A DNA stretch of 25,013 nucleotides, taken from NCBI GenBank assembly GCA_945910925.1, contig CAMDZX010000011.1, forward strand, positions 1-25,013, read 5' to 3'. The translations under genes and the position numbers were made by a program. Under the pieces are notes generated by a model, which saw nothing but the letters and a program-made list of their open reading frames with translations, searched no databases and had not been told where the DNA came from. Each line of letters begins with the position of its first letter. Position 1 is the stretch's first letter. Shown in pieces: positions 1 to 7,774 of this stretch. Source of the stretch: an uncultured bacterium. Lineage in GTDB: Bacteria; Cyanobacteriota; Vampirovibrionia; Gastranaerophilales; Gastranaerophilaceae.

Positions 1-145
1 CAAGCATTGTAACTCCGCCTGAGTGTTCAACAACCTCTCGAACAGATTTATGACCGTTAGAGACCTCTATATCGTCACGTCTTACATCAATGACTTTGCC
101 TTTAAAAACATATTCTGATGTTAAAGTTTTTTCTGTAAAATCCAT
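1..145 (-). CDS. NUDIX hydrolase, ADP-ribose pyrophosphatase-like (5' end only)
   Basis: Only the first 48 codons are present; the gene runs off the left edge. Reading leftward from the ATG at 145-143, the protein begins MDFTEKTLTSEYVFKGKVID and continues through VREVVEHSGGVTML. This is the usual N-terminal pattern of the ADP-ribose pyrophosphatase branch of NUDIX hydrolases, which cleave ADP-ribose to AMP and ribose 5-phosphate. The NUDIX box itself (GX5EX7REUXEEXGU) would lie outside the window, so substrate and activity cannot be confirmed. There is no Shine-Dalgarno sequence in front of the ATG, and -10-like hexamers lie very close to it. The gene is divergent from the sigma factor gene with only 24 bp between start codons. 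Confidence 0.8.
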   Translation of the reverse strand, partial: MDFTEKTLTSEYVFKGKVIDVRRDDIEVSNGHKSVREVVEHSGGVTML

Positions 146-169
146 ACATTTATGATATCATAGAATTAT
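146..169. promoter_or_regulatory. Compact divergent promoter, NUDIX gene / sigma factor
   Basis: The whole gap between two divergent start codons is 24 bp. It contains a perfect 12-bp palindrome, TATGATATCATA (151-162), which places a TATGAT -10-like hexamer on each strand back to back. A TATAAT on the minus strand (170-165) even overlaps the sigma factor start codon. No Shine-Dalgarno sequence is visible on either side, so both transcripts would start at or only a few nucleotides before their ATG. The -35 elements are poor. The palindrome could also be an operator. The hexamers are seen directly; promoter function is inferred. Confidence 0.5.
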
Positions 170-961
170 ATGAATACACAAACAGAAGAATCTATTTATT
201 CAAAAATACAAGAGTGGTTGACCGCATATCGTGAAACGTCTAAACGAGTTCAGAAAAAAAGACTTGAAAATCTGATTGTTGTTGCAATGATGCCTATCAT
301 AAAAAAAATCGCACGTTCAATTGCTCGTCGTGCGGAAGACCCTGTTGAAGATTTAGTTCAAGCCGGAGCAATAGGTTTGGTTAAGGCTATTGAAAAATAT
401 ACTCCGGAAAAGAATCCAAAGTTTCGTATATATGCCGGTTATTTGATTGTAGGCGAAATGCAGCATTATATGCGCGATAAGGTTGCTATGATTAAAGTGC
501 CGAGAGAAGTTTTAGAGTTGGCTCTGCGTATAAAGAATTTTTCTAAGACATTGTCTGAAAAAGAACTGGAAAAACTAACTGATGAAAAAGTTGCGCAAGC
601 TCTTGAAGTGCCTGTACAAAAGGTTAAGAATGCCATTGATATAGACAGAAGAAGAAAAGTTATTTCTCTTGATGAGATTGTGAACGACTCTGAAAACAAG
701 GCTTCAATCGGGGATTTGACTCCATCATGCGACTATGATGAATTCCTTGAACGCTACGATATGAAAATTGAATTGGATGATGTGATAGAACGCTTACCTG
801 CGGATTTAAAAGAAATTATCAGACTTTTCTATTATCAGGATATGAAGCAAAAAACAATTGCTGAACGTTTAAATATCAATGAAATGATGGTTTCAAGAAA
901 ACTAAAAAAAGCATATTCTTTAATGTATAAGTATATTAAAGATAGCGAAGTTTCGGAATAG
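170..961 (+). CDS. RNA polymerase sigma factor, group 3 (SigF/SigB/FliA-like)
   Basis: A 263-aa alternative sigma factor that would direct RNA polymerase to a special promoter set. Region 2 spans about residues 34-104, with the core-binding and -10-recognition segments EDLVQAGAIGLVKAIEKY (60-77) and FRIYAGYLIVGEMQHYMRDK (85-104), a pattern like the sigma-B/F/G group. Region 3 follows (about 110-165). Region 4 (about 203-257) has a helix-turn-helix around TIAERLNINEMMVSRKLKKA. Region 1.1 and the long housekeeping N-terminus are missing, so it is not the primary sigma. The ATG at 170 has no Shine-Dalgarno sequence but is required to keep the N-terminal helix before region 2. The stop is 2 bp before the prepilin peptidase gene, suggesting co-transcription. 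In cyanobacteria SigF controls type IV pilus genes, which fits this neighbour, but the regulon here is inferred. Confidence 0.88.
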   Translation: MNTQTEESIYSKIQEWLTAYRETSKRVQKKRLENLIVVAMMPIIKKIARSIARRAEDPVEDLVQAGAIGLVKAIEKYTPEKNPKFRIYAGYLIVGEMQHYMRDKVAMIKVPREVLELALRIKNFSKTLSEKELEKLTDEKVAQALEVPVQKVKNAIDIDRRRKVISLDEIVNDSENKASIGDLTPSCDYDEFLERYDMKIELDDVIERLPADLKEIIRLFYYQDMKQKTIAERLNINEMMVSRKLKKAYSLMYKYIKDSEVSE

Positions 962-963
962 TT

Positions 964-1839
964 ATGTATGGTTTGTTTGTTTTTGTTTTAGGATTGATAC
1001 TGGGCAGTTTTTATAATGTTGTCATTTTTAGAACCCTATCGGGAGAAAGTCTTTTGTTCCCGGCTTCTCATTGTCCCTTTTGTAACACTCCGATAAAATG
1101 GCATCATAAGATACCTGTCGTTTCATATATTTGTTTGAAAGGAAAATGTTCCTACTGCGGTGAAAAAATTGATATACAATATCCGATTATAGAATTGCTT
1201 TCCGGTGTAATGTTTTTATTATTGTTCTTTAAATTCGGTTTATCAATAGCTTTTATGCTTAATACTGTTGCCATGTCCTTATTTCTGATTCTTGCGGGCA
1301 TGGATTACAGAGAACAAAAAATCAGTACCAAGTATGCTCTATTTTTGATTCTTTCTTGTTTATTCCGTAATTATTCTGATATTCTTAATTCTCTTTTTGG
1401 TGCGATAATTGGTTTTATTGTAATGTACCTTTTCATACGTTTATCTAAACTTGCAAAGAATGAATTTATAGGTGATGGTGATATATATATATTCACGGCA
1501 ATTTGTGCATTAGCAGGTTTTAACCATATTTTGCAAGTAGGTGTCATGCTTTCGCTATTTCTTACTATATATGCGCTACCTTATATTATTAAAAAGTATT
1601 GGTTAAGCTATGGTTTTATATGGTTTTCTGTTTCATATATTTTGTTGTTTTTAACCAAATTGTCTGTTATACATACGGGCATGTTTTTTACAATCTTAAT
1701 ATTTGTTAACTTCTTTTGCTCATTATTTTTTATATTAAAGAGATTGATTTATGATATACGAAACCGTCAAAACCTTTTAATTGTGCCACTTTCCCCGTCT
1801 GTGTTTATAACTGCCTTGTGTTATGTGTTGTTTTTCTAG
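964..1839 (+). CDS. pilD: Type IV prepilin peptidase / N-methyltransferase (PilD family)
   Basis: A 291-aa polytopic inner-membrane aspartyl protease that cleaves the leader of type IV prepilins or pseudopilins and usually methylates the new N-terminus. The N-terminus begins GLILGSFYNVVIFR, the family signature. A cytoplasmic loop carries two zinc-type pairs, CPFC (37-40) and CSYC (62-65), typical of the bifunctional enzymes. The likely catalytic aspartates are D114 in GMDYREQKIS and D173 in the GxGD motif IGDGDIYI. About seven to eight hydrophobic segments follow. The gene starts 2 bp after the sigma factor stop with no clear ribosome binding site, so translation is probably coupled. No pilin or pilus assembly gene lies in the window. 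The 3' side ends at a terminator. Confidence 0.9.
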   Translation: MYGLFVFVLGLILGSFYNVVIFRTLSGESLLFPASHCPFCNTPIKWHHKIPVVSYICLKGKCSYCGEKIDIQYPIIELLSGVMFLLLFFKFGLSIAFMLNTVAMSLFLILAGMDYREQKISTKYALFLILSCLFRNYSDILNSLFGAIIGFIVMYLFIRLSKLAKNEFIGDGDIYIFTAICALAGFNHILQVGVMLSLFLTIYALPYIIKKYWLSYGFIWFSVSYILLFLTKLSVIHTGMFFTILIFVNFFCSLFFILKRLIYDIRNRQNLLIVPLSPSVFITALCYVLFF

Positions 1840-1874
1840 GTTGAATGGTGTAAAAAAGTTGTCATTTCTAAAAA

Positions 1875-1900
1875 AAATAGCTATAATAAACATGCTATTT
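1875..1900 (-). terminator. Weak hairpin with U-run, reading leftward
   Basis: A 7-bp inverted repeat, AAATAGC (1875-1881) and GCTATTT (1894-1900), with a 12-nt loop. Read on the minus strand it is followed by a run of T, so it could be a second terminator behind gpmI. The stem is short and AT-rich. Confidence 0.3.
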
Positions 1901-1924
1901 ATATTTCGGCTAGTGTAAAATCTT

Positions 1925-1954
1925 AACAGGAAGGTTATCCTACCTGTTTTTTTT
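1925..1954 (+). terminator. Rho-independent terminator after pilD
   Basis: A stem of AACAGG/CCTGTT, extended by AGG/CCT across one mismatch, with a small TTAT loop, then a run of eight T (1947-1954). It ends the sigma/pilD transcript. Confidence 0.75.
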
Positions 1955-1985
1955 GCCCGTACGAAGTATTTATATAGACAAACAT

Positions 1986-2021
1986 AAAAAATACCCTATC
2001 GTATTTCAGATAGGGTATTTT
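1986..2021 (-). terminator. Strong terminator after gpmI
   Basis: A perfect 13-bp stem (1988-2000 with 2009-2021, core TACCCTATC/GATAGGGTA) and an 8-nt loop. On the minus strand it is followed by a T run (the A run at 1986-1990). It lies 18 bp beyond the gpmI stop. It may also work in the plus direction, where the T run is poorer. Confidence 0.85.
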
Positions 2022-2038
2022 GTGTTTGTAGCTTAAAT

Positions 2039-3571
2039 TTATGCTTTTATAAGACTCTCACAGTCCATTTCCTCAGGCTTATCCAGTCCTAACAATTCAA
2101 GAACTGTCGGTGCAACATTGCATAACGCTCCATCCGATTTTAGTTCTATTTTGCGGTCAGGATTTATAACCACAAATGGAACTTCGTTAGTTGTATGTGC
2201 GGTTTGAGGTTTTCCTGTTTCTTCGTCAACCATCATTTCGGCATTACCGTGATCTGCGGTTAAAAGCATTGTAACACCTTTATCTCTGCATTTTTGTGCA
2301 ATTTTACCTACGCATTCATCAACGACTTTACAAGCTTTTGTTGCGGCTTCAATAACACCTGTATGTCCAACCATGTCAGGGTTTGCAAAATTGACAAGAA
2401 TAAAACCGTATTCTTCATTATCAAGTGCTGTAAGAACATTGTCGCATACTTCATAAGCGCTCATTTCAGGCTGCATATCGTAAGTCGGGACTTTTGGAGA
2501 TGCAACAAGTTTTCTGGTTTCATTCGGTTGAGGTTGTTCAATACCGCCGTTAAAGAAAAATGTTACGTGAGCATATTTTTCTGTTTCTGCAGTTCTGAAC
2601 TGTTTAATACCGTTTGCTTCCAAAACATCACCTAAAATGTTTACAAGTTTTGTTTTTTCAAACGCAACAGGGAATGTAAATGTTGCATCATAACTTGTCA
2701 TTGTCACATAGTATATGTTATTAAGAACTTTTTTTCTGTCAAACCCGTCAAAATCTTTAAAATTAATTGCCTTAGATATTTCTCTGGCTCTATCAGGACG
2801 GTAGTTGAAGAAAATAATTGCATCATTATCTTTTATTCTTGAATCATCACCATCAATAACAGTTGGTAAAACAAATTCATCGGTTTCTCCTTTTGCATAG
2901 GATTGTTTGACAGCTTCAATAGAAGATACAGCGTGTTCACCTTCACCTAAAACTAAGCAGTTATACGCTTTTTCTACTCTTTCCCAACGGTTATCTCTGT
3001 CCATAACGTAATAACGACCTATTACCGATGCAATCTTAGGCAGATTGTATTTCTTTAATTCATCTTCAATAATCTGTAAATATTCACAAGCACTTGAAGG
3101 AGGTGTATCTCTGCCATCAAGAAAAGCATGAACATAAACTTTTTCCACCTTGTTATCGGCAGCCATTTTTATAAGCGCTTGTAAGTGGTCAAGAGATGAA
3201 TGAACACCGCCGGTTGAAACCAATCCGTATATATGAAGTGCAGAATTATGTTTCTTGGCGTGTTCAATCGCATTTAAGAATTTCTCATTTTTATAAAAAG
3301 AACCATCTCTAATACTTCTGTTTATTTTAGTCAAATCTTGATATACAATTCTTCCTGCTCCGAGATTAAGGTGTCCTACTTCGGAATTTCCCATTTGTCC
3401 GTCAGGAAGTCCTACATATTCTCCATCAGCATGAATTTGGGTAGATGCCTCTGTTTTGATTAGTTCAGGCACGTTAATCGGATTTGCAAGACTTGTTGCA
3501 TCATGTTCAGGATGTCCTGCCTGACTAATTCCCCAGCCATCCATGATACATAATAATACTCTGTTTGTCAT
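2039..3571 (-). CDS. gpmI: 2,3-bisphosphoglycerate-independent phosphoglycerate mutase
   Basis: A 510-aa cytoplasmic, probably Mn2+-dependent glycolytic enzyme that interconverts 3- and 2-phosphoglycerate through a phosphoserine intermediate. The length is normal for the family. Alkaline-phosphatase-superfamily metal and catalytic motifs are in order: MDGWGIS with D11, the nucleophile S63 in GQMGNSEVGHLNLGAGR, the inserted transferase domain with HAFLDGRDTPP, then NFANPDMVGHTG and LTADHGNAEMM near the C-terminus. The start is supported by a GGAAGAGG ribosome binding site about 6 nt upstream. A TATAAT lies at 3606-3601. The gene is last in the long minus-strand block and is followed by a strong terminator. 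Confidence 0.97.
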   Translation of the reverse strand: MTNRVLLCIMDGWGISQAGHPEHDATSLANPINVPELIKTEASTQIHADGEYVGLPDGQMGNSEVGHLNLGAGRIVYQDLTKINRSIRDGSFYKNEKFLNAIEHAKKHNSALHIYGLVSTGGVHSSLDHLQALIKMAADNKVEKVYVHAFLDGRDTPPSSACEYLQIIEDELKKYNLPKIASVIGRYYVMDRDNRWERVEKAYNCLVLGEGEHAVSSIEAVKQSYAKGETDEFVLPTVIDGDDSRIKDNDAIIFFNYRPDRAREISKAINFKDFDGFDRKKVLNNIYYVTMTSYDATFTFPVAFEKTKLVNILGDVLEANGIKQFRTAETEKYAHVTFFFNGGIEQPQPNETRKLVASPKVPTYDMQPEMSAYEVCDNVLTALDNEEYGFILVNFANPDMVGHTGVIEAATKACKVVDECVGKIAQKCRDKGVTMLLTADHGNAEMMVDEETGKPQTAHTTNEVPFVVINPDRKIELKSDGALCNVAPTVLELLGLDKPEEMDCESLIKA

Positions 3572-3572
3572 A

Positions 3573-3647
3573 ATAACCTCTTCCTTTTCTGTTTGAGAGT
3601 ATTATATCAAAAACACGAAACAGAAAGAAGTTTTTATAAGAGGTTAT
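3573..3647 (-). promoter_or_regulatory. gpmI control region: -10 box inside a 10-bp inverted repeat that covers the RBS
   Basis: On the minus strand a TATAAT (3606-3601) gives a short leader with the ribosome binding site AGAGG just before the gpmI ATG. A perfect 10-bp inverted repeat, ATAACCTCTT (3573-3582) and AAGAGGTTAT (3638-3647), links that ribosome binding site with the stop codon region of the upstream gene. The -35 is weak. The repeat is seen directly. That it masks the site in read-through RNA only is inferred. Confidence 0.45.
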
Positions 3648-4630
3648 GCTTCATACATTATATTACTTGTAGAGAAGAAACCGTACTCTTTTGAATATCC
3701 TATTGTAAGGTTCAAATCAGGCATTGAATTAAACCCTTTCTTGGCAATTTCATTTAATAGCCCTTCTGTATATTGCTTGGCAACGGCTTTGAAATCCATA
3801 GGAATTAAGTTATCTTTTTCAATCCCGTCAAATGCAAGTTTTAATATATCTTTGCCGTCAGAAGTATAAAATTTGCCGTCATCAAGAGTTAGCTCCGATA
3901 ACTTTTCTCCTGTTAAATCTAATATGTTTTGATATGCGCGATACTTTGTTACTGCCTCTGTATCTAAAGAACCCGAATTTTGAAATGTATAATAAAATAA
4001 TTCTTTTGCGTTCTTGCCTGAATTAAGTAATTTATTAATAGTATTTAATTTTTCTATATCGTTAATCCCCGTGACTTGTGCTGTATATTCATAAGGGTTA
4101 AAGGAAATTAAAAGAGTTTCACCTTCTTCAATATTTACATCGTATTTTGATAAAAGATTATTCATCTGGCTGCTAATAATCTTTTGATTTGCGTTTTTAG
4201 AGTTTGCCGCTTCTGTTTCCCAGTCCTCTTGTGTCCATTTTATGCGAGGGTCACTCAAATTGGAATTATGATACGTACCGTACAACGTTGCATTTAATTC
4301 GTTATCATACATTGCGCGGGTTGCATCGTCAGCATTTAATCTATCCATATATGTAGTTGCATCTTTGCCAAAATATTTTTTCCCGAGATATGCATATACA
4401 TCATGAACGGTTGCACATTTTGAACGATTATCTGCCGCAACAACTGCCAATTGTTCTTCAAATTCTCTAATTGCCAGATTCTTCTCACTATATGGGTCTT
4501 CATTTGAATGATGAATAGAATCGGAATTTGCATTGTATCTGTCTACCATTTCCTGATATCTGTCATGAGGCTTGGATACAGACAAGCGATGTTCATTATT
4601 ATAATAGTTATAGTAACCCATTTCTACCAT
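3644..4630 (-). CDS. Hypothetical protein, 328 aa
   Basis: I do not recognise a family. The protein is hydrophilic and mostly helical by composition, without a signal peptide or membrane segment, so it is probably cytoplasmic. The N-terminus is tyrosine- and asparagine-rich (MGYYNYYNNEH). A central part reads SQMNNLLSKYDVNIEEGETL and then FNPYEYTAQVTGINDIEKL, an alpha/beta segment. The C-terminus is LTIGYSKEYGFFSTSNIMYE. The start at 4630 is chosen because AGGAG lies 8 nt upstream; an ATG three codons further in is a less likely alternative. It has its own promoter (TTGAAA, 16 bp, TATAAT) and sits between queE and gpmI. It is certainly a real gene, with unknown function. Confidence 0.8.
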   Translation of the reverse strand: MVEMGYYNYYNNEHRLSVSKPHDRYQEMVDRYNANSDSIHHSNEDPYSEKNLAIREFEEQLAVVAADNRSKCATVHDVYAYLGKKYFGKDATTYMDRLNADDATRAMYDNELNATLYGTYHNSNLSDPRIKWTQEDWETEAANSKNANQKIISSQMNNLLSKYDVNIEEGETLLISFNPYEYTAQVTGINDIEKLNTINKLLNSGKNAKELFYYTFQNSGSLDTEAVTKYRAYQNILDLTGEKLSELTLDDGKFYTSDGKDILKLAFDGIEKDNLIPMDFKAVAKQYTEGLLNEIAKKGFNSMPDLNLTIGYSKEYGFFSTSNIMYEA

Positions 4631-4676
4631 AATAAATACTCCTAAATTCTTATAAATCCCAGTGTTGATTAGCCAA

Positions 4677-4717
4677 AATGTATATACACATTATAACGTG
4701 CTTTTTGTATTTTTCAA
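4677..4717 (-). promoter_or_regulatory. Promoter with start-site palindrome, for the 328-aa gene
   Basis: On the minus strand: TTGAAA (4717-4712), 16-bp spacer, TATAAT (4695-4690). A near-perfect 16-bp palindrome (AATGTATATACACATT on the plus strand, one mismatched pair, 4677-4692) overlaps the -10 and the expected start point, suggesting a repressor site. The leader would be about 50 nt. Confidence 0.6.
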
Positions 4718-4735
4718 TCTAAATGTAAAGATATT

Positions 4736-5476
4736 TTACTCAATATCTAAAAATTTATGTACTTGCGGTATCAGTCTTACATTACGGTATTTTTCTGTAA
4801 ATTTGTTAAATGTATCTATCATAAATTCAGAGGTTACTGATAGTTCATAGTTATTCATTTTCGGTTGTAATATTAATTCCAAACCATAGGTTTTACCTAA
4901 GTATAAGCAATTATCAATTTCTTCATCGGTTATTGCATTATCAAAAATTATTTTTGCAAAAACTTTTTTTGCATCGCAATCATAATGATTATGTACCGCA
5001 CAATCAATTTTATAATGTTTTACTTTATTGAAAAAAGCGTTGTGTAGTTCAAACGAATTTTTTATACCTGAACAACTCGGCAATTTAATATCTGCCGCTA
5101 TTGTATGAGTATAAGGTAAAATCTTTTCAAGATTATCCGTAATGGTTGCATTTGTTTCCAGATAAAAGTTAGTTTTTATTTTAGGCATAAATTCTGCTAA
5201 AAATTCGTTCCAAATTAGCGGTTCTCCGCCCGTGAGCGAGATAAACCTGATTGTATCAAGTCCGAATTTATCATTAATATATTTTTCAAGTTCATTTGGT
5301 GTAAATTCAAAAAATGATTCTTTATTGTTTATATTGTCCGGCATGAATGAAGTGTCGCAATAATTACAGTGCAGATTACACGCACAAAACCTTATGAACA
5401 ACTGTTTTGTACCGATATATAATCCTTCTCCCTGAACGGATGCAAATATTTCTTTTATCTTTGCTTTATTCTCCAT
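4736..5476 (-). CDS. queE: 7-carboxy-7-deazaguanine synthase (radical SAM)
   Basis: A 246-aa radical SAM enzyme that converts 6-carboxy-tetrahydropterin to 7-carboxy-7-deazaguanine on the way to queuosine in tRNA. The N-terminus EIFASVQGEGLYIGTKQLFI is diagnostic for QueE. The 4Fe-4S cluster cysteines are C33, C37 and C40 (CX3CX2C), followed by D41. LTGGEPLIW (SAM binding) and FYLETNAT follow, and the C-terminus has LILQPK and VRLIPQVHKFL as in the family. The start overlaps the dnaJ stop by 11 bp and has GAGAGG 6 nt upstream, so it is co-expressed with dnaJ. QueC, QueD and QueF are not in the window. FolE2, further along, could supply the GTP-derived precursor. Confidence 0.93.
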   Translation of the reverse strand: MENKAKIKEIFASVQGEGLYIGTKQLFIRFCACNLHCNYCDTSFMPDNINNKESFFEFTPNELEKYINDKFGLDTIRFISLTGGEPLIWNEFLAEFMPKIKTNFYLETNATITDNLEKILPYTHTIAADIKLPSCSGIKNSFELHNAFFNKVKHYKIDCAVHNHYDCDAKKVFAKIIFDNAITDEEIDNCLYLGKTYGLELILQPKMNNYELSVTSEFMIDTFNKFTEKYRNVRLIPQVHKFLDIE

Positions 5477-6545
5477 AAATAACCTCTCTAATATTGCGAT
5501 TTGATAATTGTTTTAGCTTTTCATATAAGATAACTTCTTCTTTTGAAAGGTTCTTAGGTATTTCGATTGAAATTGTTACTATCATATCACCTTTTTTGCC
5601 GTTTTTTTCTAGCCCTTGATTTGCAAGACGATATTTCTGACCGTTCATTGTTCCGGACATAAGTTTCATAGATACGTTGCCGTCAGGAGTTTTTATATCA
5701 ATTTTAGAACCTAAAACCGCCTCATACGGTTCAACGGGAACAGTTTGCAGAATATTTAATCCGTCGTATTTAAACGGAGAAGTTTCTGTATCAATTTTTA
5801 CTATCAAATATAAATCGCCGTTTTTACCACCGTTTAAACCTTGATTTCCTTCGCCTGCAATACGAATTTTTGCACCTTGTTTGACATTTTCGGGAATTCT
5901 TACGGATATTTTTTTATGAACGGATATTTCTCCGACACCTTTACAATTAGGACATATTGCACCATTTGCAAACTTGCGCCCGTGACATTTTGAGCAAGGC
6001 TCCGTGTGGAGAACATTTATTGTTCTTGTAGTGCCTTCAATAGATTCTAACATTGTAATTGTAATATCCGAAACTATGTCGGTTCCGTTTGTCTTTTTTG
6101 CGGTGTATTTTGTCTGATTTGATTTTTCGTGTGCTTTTGTACTTTTTATGAAATTATCCCAAGCATCCTGAAAAGTGTTTTTATCGTCAGAATGTTTTTT
6201 TTCTTGTTTTGTTTCGGTTTTATCGTTTTGTTTATTATTTCCCGCTTTTTTATTAGCCGTGTCTTGTGGTGGCGGGGTTGTCTTTTTGTTCTGCGTTGTT
6301 GTTTTGTTTTGAGTTGCAGCTCTGTTGTGAAGAATTCCACGCAAAACATCGTACTTATGACGCTTATCTTTATCAGATAATATTTCATAAGCTTCATTTA
6401 TTTCTTTAAATCTTTTTACTGCATCCGGAGTGTTACCTGCAACATCAGGATGCCATTTTCTGGCAAGACGTCTAAAAGCTGATTTTATTTCTGTTTCAGT
6501 AGCATCAACACTTATTTCCAGGATGTCGTAGTAATTTTTCTCCAT
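5466..6545 (-). CDS. DnaJ-type co-chaperone with half zinc finger
   Basis: A 359-aa Hsp40. The J domain (about residues 4-68) has the HPD motif at 32-34 that stimulates DnaK ATPase. A long charged linker rich in K, N, T and Q (about 75-150) replaces the usual Gly/Phe region. The two client-binding beta domains follow (about 157-345). The cysteine-rich module has only two CxxCxG motifs, CSKCHG (184-189) and CPNCKG (198-203), instead of the four of classical DnaJ, so it would bind one zinc at most. It lies between type A DnaJ and CbpA, so I do not assign dnaJ. There is no Shine-Dalgarno sequence before the ATG and only A/T for about 13 bp; TAGACA (6580-6575) and TATA sequences next to the ATG suggest a leaderless message. 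Confidence 0.88.
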   Translation of the reverse strand: MEKNYYDILEISVDATETEIKSAFRRLARKWHPDVAGNTPDAVKRFKEINEAYEILSDKDKRHKYDVLRGILHNRAATQNKTTTQNKKTTPPPQDTANKKAGNNKQNDKTETKQEKKHSDDKNTFQDAWDNFIKSTKAHEKSNQTKYTAKKTNGTDIVSDITITMLESIEGTTRTINVLHTEPCSKCHGRKFANGAICPNCKGVGEISVHKKISVRIPENVKQGAKIRIAGEGNQGLNGGKNGDLYLIVKIDTETSPFKYDGLNILQTVPVEPYEAVLGSKIDIKTPDGNVSMKLMSGTMNGQKYRLANQGLEKNGKKGDMIVTISIEIPKNLSKEEVILYEKLKQLSNRNIREVIYGE

Positions 6546-6589
6546 AATAATATATATAATCTTTTATTTATATTTGTCTATTAAACGAT

Positions 6590-7123
6590 TTAATAATCCG
6601 GATTACCGACTTCATCTTCATCATCCTTCAATGATGATAAATCAGATGAATAAAGCCCATCAAAATCCTCAGGCAACATATCCGTATCAGGCCATATTGT
6701 CCCGTCATCAAATCTGCATGCATTCAGGTTGTAAGCGGTAGATAAGTCAGAATTCGTTAAATCTGTTTCTTGGAGAATACAACCCGCCATGTCAGCCTCA
6801 TTAAAACTTCCGTAATTGACAACTGCATAGCTAAAATCTGTTCCGTTTAGGATTGAACCGTTAAAATAACATTCTTCAAGGTTAGAACGGGTAAAATCTG
6901 CGGATGTTATATCGCAATTCTCAAATTTTACATTAGTCATATGTGAATCCGCAAAAGTCGTAGACGATAAATCAACATTATTAAATACCGCATCTGCTAA
7001 CGTGATATTTGATAAATCAACTTCACTCAAGTCTACTCCATTATCGATATTTTCTTCGATATAATTGTTGAATTCGTCAACCTGCTCTATTAATAATGTT
7101 ATTAATTCGTCTTTTGTTTTCAT
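6590..7123 (-). CDS. Pentapeptide-repeat protein
   Basis: A 177-aa protein. Residues about 30-135 consist of tandem A(D/N)LXX-type pentapeptides such as VDLSEVDLSNITLADAVF and ADFTRSNLEECYFNGSILNG, which fold into a right-handed quadrilateral beta helix. The flanks are acidic, and the C-terminus ends SSLKDDEDEVGNPDY. No signal peptide or membrane segment is seen, so it is probably cytoplasmic. Pentapeptide proteins may mimic DNA (gyrase protection) or act as scaffolds; nothing here selects one role. The start has GAGGAG 9 nt upstream and lies 14 bp after the stop of the response regulator gene, so it is in that operon and may be an output of it. Confidence 0.87.
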   Translation of the reverse strand: MKTKDELITLLIEQVDEFNNYIEENIDNGVDLSEVDLSNITLADAVFNNVDLSSTTFADSHMTNVKFENCDITSADFTRSNLEECYFNGSILNGTDFSYAVVNYGSFNEADMAGCILQETDLTNSDLSTAYNLNACRFDDGTIWPDTDMLPEDFDGLYSSDLSSLKDDEDEVGNPDY

Positions 7124-7137
7124 ATAATATGACTCCT

Positions 7138-7767
7138 CTAACTGATAATTTTTGTTTGAAGTGCAAGCAGAACAGCCTGCGTTCTGTTTGTAACTTTTAG
7201 TTTTTTGAATATAGTATTCATATGCGTTTTTACGGTTACATCCCGTACAAACAGTTTTTCTGCAATATCCTGATTACTTGCGCCTTTTGCGACGAGTGAA
7301 AGTACTTCTTTTTCTCGTTCTGTCAAAGGTTCAATATCACCTTCGGGTTTAATTGTTATACCGAGATTAGCTGATGATTTTTCACTTTGCCATTTTGAAC
7401 GACGTAAAATAGCCTCTATTCTGGCAAGCAAATTTGGTAGTACAAACGGTTTTACGATATAATCGTCTGCTCCGATTTTGAGTCCTGATACAATTTTGTG
7501 TTCTTCGCTCACAGCCGTAATCATTATTACGGGAATATACTTTGTATTTTTATTTGTTCTTATTGCTTTTAAAGTGTCCCAACCGTCCATATTTGGCATC
7601 ATAACATCAAGCAAGATTAAATCTATTGAAGCAAAATCTTTTGATAGAATTTTTAATGCCTGTACTCCGTCATGTGCTGTTACCACATTATATCCGTACA
7701 TTGGCAGAGCTTCTTCTAAATATTTTGGGTTATCATCAACTATCAATATGCGTGCAAAATCGTCCAT
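7138..7767 (-). CDS. NarL/FixJ-type response regulator (second of two)
   Basis: A receiver domain plus LuxR-type DNA-binding domain, 209 aa from the ATG at 7767. The receiver (about residues 5-120) has the acidic pair in ILIVDDN, phosphoacceptor D54 in LILLDVMMPNMDGW, the conserved threonine in VIMITA and the lysine in DYIVKPF. The HTH begins at LTEREKEVLSLVAKGASNQD. I chose 7767 because GAGG lies 5 nt upstream and the reading begins just before the receiver; a TTG at 7782 would add five residues and overlap the preceding gene. The gap to the upstream regulator is 7 bp. No histidine kinase is adjacent. Confidence 0.92.
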   Translation of the reverse strand: MDDFARILIVDDNPKYLEEALPMYGYNVVTAHDGVQALKILSKDFASIDLILLDVMMPNMDGWDTLKAIRTNKNTKYIPVIMITAVSEEHKIVSGLKIGADDYIVKPFVLPNLLARIEAILRRSKWQSEKSSANLGITIKPEGDIEPLTEREKEVLSLVAKGASNQDIAEKLFVRDVTVKTHMNTIFKKLKVTNRTQAVLLALQTKIIS

Positions 7768-7774
7768 TTTCTCC

